Positions 22,887-26,079 of a stretch of DNA of 26,079 bases are shown piece by piece. The stretch comes from CAZGLR01 sp964526635 (GTDB taxonomy: Bacteria > Zixibacteria > MSB-5A5 > GN15 > JAAZOE01). Position 1 is the first letter of the stretch. Each line of letters begins with the position of its first letter. Position numbers and translations under genes: made by a program. Under the pieces are notes generated by a model that was given only the letters and a program-made list of their open reading frames with translations, made no database searches and was not told where the DNA came from. The stretch covers positions 1-26,079 of the forward strand of contig CAZGLR010000040.1 in NCBI GenBank assembly GCA_964526635.1, written 5' to 3'.

Positions 22887-24704
22887 CTACCCTTTTTTGA
22901 CCGAATGAAAATCCTCGACGACAGTATTCTCCACCTGTAACGGCAGCCTGATACGGCACACGGCGCCCTCCTCCGGATTCGGGTCAAAGGCAATTTGGCC
23001 GCCATGATGACTGATTATTTTCTGTGCCAGCGCCAATCCCAGCCCGGTGCCGGACGGCTTGGATGAGAAAAATGGTGTAAAAATATGTTCAGCAATGGAC
23101 TCAGGAATCCCCGGACCATCATCGGTTACCGCGATTTCACAAAAACTGTCGTCGCTGGTTACGGTAATGGCAATCAGCCCCTCGCCACAGAGAGCCTCAA
23201 CGGCATTTCCGATAACGTTGCCGATCGCTTCTTTTAAAAGCAAGGGATCACCTATCAGGCAGCCTGCCTCTTCCCGGCCAATTCCAATTATGCGTATTGA
23301 AATTTGATTTTCAGTCGTTCGGCGATACTTCTCGGCACATTCAGTCAAAAGTGATCCGATCGATACCGGCTCGTACGAGGGTGCCAGCGGCCGCGCAAAA
23401 TTCAAAAACCGACTGACCAGTGATTCGGCGGTGACTGCTTCGTCGCGAATCGACACCGCCAGATCATGCAGCGAAGCCTCATCGACAGTCTTTTTTTTAA
23501 GCAACTGGCTGAAGCCGTTGATCGCCGCCATCGAATTGCGAAGCTGATGGGCCAGCCCGGCCGTCATTTCTCCCAGCGCCGCCATGCGCTGCGTCAGCGC
23601 CACTTCCGCCTGCAGTGATTTAATCTCTGTGAGATCGTTAAAAAGAATCGTCGTCCCCAGTGCCTTGTTTTCATCATTTACGATTACTGATGATTCGATC
23701 CCCAACCAGATACGTCGGTTGTCGGGACACCGAATTTCGTATTCACCACGATCATGATATTCGCCGCGCAGCAGACCGGCTTCTATCAAGAGTGAAATTT
23801 TCTCAAAATCATCCAGTGACTGCAAATAATGCCGCCCCGCGACCTGCTGAGTATCCAGTCCGAGGATGCCGCCGGCGGCGGCATTGATTCCTACGACAAC
23901 TCCGCTCAGATCCACGGTGATTACACCGGTTCCGATCGACGAGAGAATGTAGCGATTGAAGCGCTCAAGGCGATCAGCACGGCTGGAGCTGGCGGCATAG
24001 AGTCGACGGAGTTCTTCCTCATTTTCTCTCAATTCTGCGACGATATTTTTGTAACTTTGAATTACCTGCCCGACCTCGTCTCCTGCAATCGACTGATCAA
24101 ATTTGCCGACTGCCTCGGCGGTGTTGCGCATTTGTCTGAATGGTTGCAGAATGAAGCGTGGCAATGCAATCGTTATGGGAATTATCAACAGGATTGTCGC
24201 GATCGCAAAAACCAATGTCCGGCGCGCCGCCCCGGTGACCGACATCAACGTTGTCGAATCGATTCGGGTCACAATCAAAACTGTTCGACCCCGGGTGGGA
24301 TTGAAGCGGCACACCCCGAAACGGGACAAGCCGTTGTCCGAAGAAAGAAAATGGTAAATACCCGGCATTAGATCGTATAATTCGTCATTCGTCAGTGCCC
24401 GGCCGGCCAGCGAATCCCCGATGCTTACCTGATGCAACGATACGGCCGCGATATGATCGATATCATTTCTGTCTTCGATAATTCGTCTTTGGCTGTCCGG
24501 CAGCTCAGTAGTCTCCTGTTTCCGCATATAGACCCGGGCATGGCCCATAGCCGACTGGAGATCATTATCGAGTTCGGCGGTAATCTGCTTTTTCAGGCGG
24601 TAAATCGCCAGAGATGATGAGAAATTCAACAACAGAAGCAGCAGGACAATTCCCAGCAGCCCGAACCGTATTTCGACTTCATATCTGTTAAAAAAAGTCC
24701 GCAT
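22887..24704 (-). CDS. NtrB-like sensor histidine kinase (HAMP-PAS-HisKA-HATPase)
   Basis: A 605-residue membrane kinase. Two membrane helices (~14-34 and ~163-182) flank a periplasmic sensing region. A HAMP linker (~183-235), a coiled coil, a PAS domain (~250-355) and a HisKA domain follow, with phospho-acceptor H386 in GLAHQLRNSMAAINGFSQLL. The HATPase domain has an N box at 495-505 (GNVIGNAVEAL), G1 at 528-534 (DDGPGIP), an F box (IFTPFFSSK) and G2 (GTGLGLA). The H-box HQLRN form is that of NtrB/PilS-type kinases, whose partners are often sigma-54 activators. No response regulator gene adjoins it. It follows the prepilin peptidase by 49 bases. No clear ribosome site precedes the ATG. Confidence 0.92.
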   Translation of the reverse strand: MRTFFNRYEVEIRFGLLGIVLLLLLLNFSSSLAIYRLKKQITAELDNDLQSAMGHARVYMRKQETTELPDSQRRIIEDRNDIDHIAAVSLHQVSIGDSLAGRALTNDELYDLMPGIYHFLSSDNGLSRFGVCRFNPTRGRTVLIVTRIDSTTLMSVTGAARRTLVFAIATILLIIPITIALPRFILQPFRQMRNTAEAVGKFDQSIAGDEVGQVIQSYKNIVAELRENEEELRRLYAASSSRADRLERFNRYILSSIGTGVITVDLSGVVVGINAAAGGILGLDTQQVAGRHYLQSLDDFEKISLLIEAGLLRGEYHDRGEYEIRCPDNRRIWLGIESSVIVNDENKALGTTILFNDLTEIKSLQAEVALTQRMAALGEMTAGLAHQLRNSMAAINGFSQLLKKKTVDEASLHDLAVSIRDEAVTAESLVSRFLNFARPLAPSYEPVSIGSLLTECAEKYRRTTENQISIRIIGIGREEAGCLIGDPLLLKEAIGNVIGNAVEALCGEGLIAITVTSDDSFCEIAVTDDGPGIPESIAEHIFTPFFSSKPSGTGLGLALAQKIISHHGGQIAFDPNPEEGAVCRIRLPLQVENTVVEDFHSVKKG

Positions 24705-24753
24705 ATGGTATGAATCGACCGCAGGAGGGAATCAGTTTACTGCTGTGGCCAAG

Positions 24754-25545
24754 CTATCCGGTAACCGGCAGGAATGTTGAACGATAGAAATGCATAATCT
24801 GGTCACCATACATGATCACGACAATAGCCGCAATCGCCAGAAACGGTCCAAAAGGAATCAGCCGTTCTTCACGGATCTTTGCAGATATGGCCATCCAGAC
24901 CAGCGAACCGATCAGACCGATAACCGCTCCGGTCATGAAGACCAGAAGGATTTTCTGCCAGCCGACAAACGCCCCCATCATAGCGGCCATTTTGATATCA
25001 CCGCCACCCATAGCATCTTTCTTGAACAGCCATTCGCCCAGATAGGCCACCGCCAGCAGCGCACAGCCGCCAACAACGACACCCAAAATGGCATCGACGA
25101 TCCCCGGCTGATGGGTAAAAAATGAAAAGCCGAGGCCCACGAGAATGCCCGGCAGTGTTATTTTATCCGGAATTATCTGAAATTCGAAATCAATGAAAAA
25201 GATAGCGATCAGCGCCGAAGATAAAAAGGCATGGGCGGCAAAGACAACACCGAGACCATCCTGCAGGTAAAACAACACATACATCCCGGCATTCAGCGCT
25301 TCCACAATCGGATACCGTGGCGATATCGGCTTTTTACAGCCCCGGCATCGCCCCAGCAGGATCACGTATGACAAAAGCGGGATATTGTCGTAAAAGGCGA
25401 TCTTTTGGCCGCATGATGGACAGGCGGACCGGCCAAAAATGACTTTATTTTTACGGGGCAGGCGATAAATCAGGACATTCAGAAATGATCCGATTGTCAG
25501 CCCGACCAGAGAAAAGAGCGTAATGTAAACAGCATCCATCGTCAT
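24754..25545 (-). CDS. Prepilin peptidase / N-methyltransferase (PilD/GspO type)
   Basis: A 263-residue polytopic inner-membrane aspartyl protease that cuts and methylates type IV prepilins or pseudopilins. The methylase-type N-domain has SFLNVLIYRLPR and four zinc-binding cysteines, C42/C45 and C67/C70. The catalytic aspartates are D119 (FFIDFEFQIIPD) and D183 in GGGDIKMAAMMGAF. About eight membrane helices are visible and length is normal. It processes the pilin-type substrates of the machine encoded at 89-3928. It lies between rsmE (23 bases upstream) and the kinase. The ATG at 25545 has no clear ribosome site; a second ATG at 25539 is possible. Confidence 0.95.
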   Translation of the reverse strand: MTMDAVYITLFSLVGLTIGSFLNVLIYRLPRKNKVIFGRSACPSCGQKIAFYDNIPLLSYVILLGRCRGCKKPISPRYPIVEALNAGMYVLFYLQDGLGVVFAAHAFLSSALIAIFFIDFEFQIIPDKITLPGILVGLGFSFFTHQPGIVDAILGVVVGGCALLAVAYLGEWLFKKDAMGGGDIKMAAMMGAFVGWQKILLVFMTGAVIGLIGSLVWMAISAKIREERLIPFGPFLAIAAIVVIMYGDQIMHFYRSTFLPVTG

Positions 25546-25568
25546 GCATACTATATCGACACGATCAA

Positions 25569-26079
25569 CTAATCACTGAAGAATTGATTGTAATAGAGAT
25601 ACAAAGCCGGAATGACAATTCCCGCGGTCTCGGTACGGAGGACTCGATGACCCAGGTTCACCACCGGTATTCCCCGCTCCCTGGCCAGTTCGATCTCGGC
25701 CGGTGAGAATCCCGATTCAGGGCCGATAATAGCGATAAAACGGCGCTGCCGGTCATTGACCTGGTGGGTAAGCCTGCCGGTGTCTTCTTTGTCAGAAGGC
25801 GCAAAAAGTATTCGCGGGGTCGAATCGCCCAGTTTAATAAACTCGGCAAATTGAACCGGCATATTGATTTCCGGAAAACAACTGCGTCCGGATTGCTTGA
25901 CAGCGGCCATCGCCACCCGCTTCCATCGCTCCATCTTGCGTGCAACAGACGCTTTAGAATCCAGTTTGACTTTGGATTTCTCTGTCAGCAACGGAATGAA
26001 CCGCGAAACTCCTACCTCGGTTCCCTTCTCGACGACAGTCGAAAGTTTGCTGCCGGCCGATAATCCGATTGCCAGAGTA
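25569..26079 (-). CDS. rsmE: 16S rRNA (uracil-1498-N3)-methyltransferase RsmE, 5' end outside window
   Basis: The reading frame is open to the window edge, so only the C-terminal ~170 residues are present. Visible blocks are VEKGTEVGVSRFIPLLTEKS, ERWKRVAMAAVKQSGRSCFPEI and the SPOUT-knot AdoMet site IAIIGPESGFSPAEIELARERGIPVVNLGHRVLRTETAGI. The family usually has GPEGG where this has GPESG. The enzyme methylates U1498 in 16S rRNA. It is the most upstream gene of the leftward pilD-kinase-efp run. Confidence 0.93.
   Translation of the reverse strand, partial: TLAIGLSAGSKLSTVVEKGTEVGVSRFIPLLTEKSKVKLDSKASVARKMERWKRVAMAAVKQSGRSCFPEINMPVQFAEFIKLGDSTPRILFAPSDKEDTGRLTHQVNDRQRRFIAIIGPESGFSPAEIELARERGIPVVNLGHRVLRTETAGIVIPALYLYYNQFFSD

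Noticed and set aside
22823..23005. N-terminal extension of EF-P by 61 residues
   Set aside because: The extra residues are Arg/Cys-rich, overlap the kinase gene and are not part of EF-P; ATG 22822 has a clear ribosome site.
1..26079. CRISPR arrays, tRNA/rRNA genes, insertion sequences, attachment sites
   Set aside because: Read for direct repeats, cloverleaf arms, transposase motifs and terminal repeats on both strands; none was convincing.

Overview
The window reads as chromosomal DNA of a diderm, probably uncultured bacterium using the standard genetic code. It has an outer-membrane secretin, a lipoprotein, a type IV pilus/type II secretion assembly block, a complete riboflavin operon and moderate GC content. 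A DUF2723 mannosyltransferase-type gene beside flippase and glycosyltransferase genes suits the FCB group or a candidate phylum such as Zixibacteria. That placement is inference from gene style, not demonstrated. A run of 10 Ns at 6829-6838 inside an epimerase gene indicates a scaffolded (metagenomic or draft) assembly.

Layout. (1) 1-3928, plus strand: the tail of an unidentified gene, then a tightly overlapping block encoding a PilM-PilN fusion, a PilO-like, a PilP/GspC-like and a short PilQ/GspD-like secretin. (2) 3906-4922, minus: a MauE/DoxX-type membrane protein and a membrane-anchored rhodanese. (3) 5219-6516, minus: three small genes (63-aa unknown, sigma-region-4-only regulator, anchored coiled-coil protein), the last with a good sigma-70-type promoter. 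(4) 6624-12953, minus: a sugar-transfer cluster of DUF2723 O-mannosyltransferase-like protein, GT4, flippase-like protein, GT2 and NAD-sugar epimerase (broken by the gap), with its own promoter at 13016-13044. (5) 13064-17175, minus: the riboflavin operon, promoter - FMN riboswitch - ribD - ribE - ribBA - ribH - nusB. (6) 17200-19736, minus: a membrane triple-GAF sensor without a kinase ATPase domain, and a stand-alone receiver. (7) 19737-20836, plus: an intergenic control region with a 22-bp palindrome and a sigma-54-type promoter, then a lipoprotein and its terminator. (8) 20827-26079, minus: rsmE (partial), prepilin peptidase, an NtrB-like histidine kinase, efp, RNase HIII and an IF-2B-family protein.

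How the parts fit. The pilus block and the prepilin peptidase belong to one pilus or secretion machine but lie about 21 kb apart; the NtrB-like kinase next to the peptidase may control it. The riboflavin operon is under FMN feedback through its leader. The glycosyl cluster looks like a lipid-linked sugar to extracytoplasmic protein glycosylation route. The GAF sensor and the lipoprotein diverge from a shared 312-bp region that carries the clearest regulatory signals outside the riboswitch.

The strongest candidates for something new are the sigma-54/palindrome divergent control region with the degenerate sensor plus lone receiver, the PilM-PilN fusion with a minimal secretin, the compact mannosylation-like cluster, and the unusual EF-P loop. 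No tRNA, rRNA, CRISPR array, insertion sequence or phage gene was recognised.
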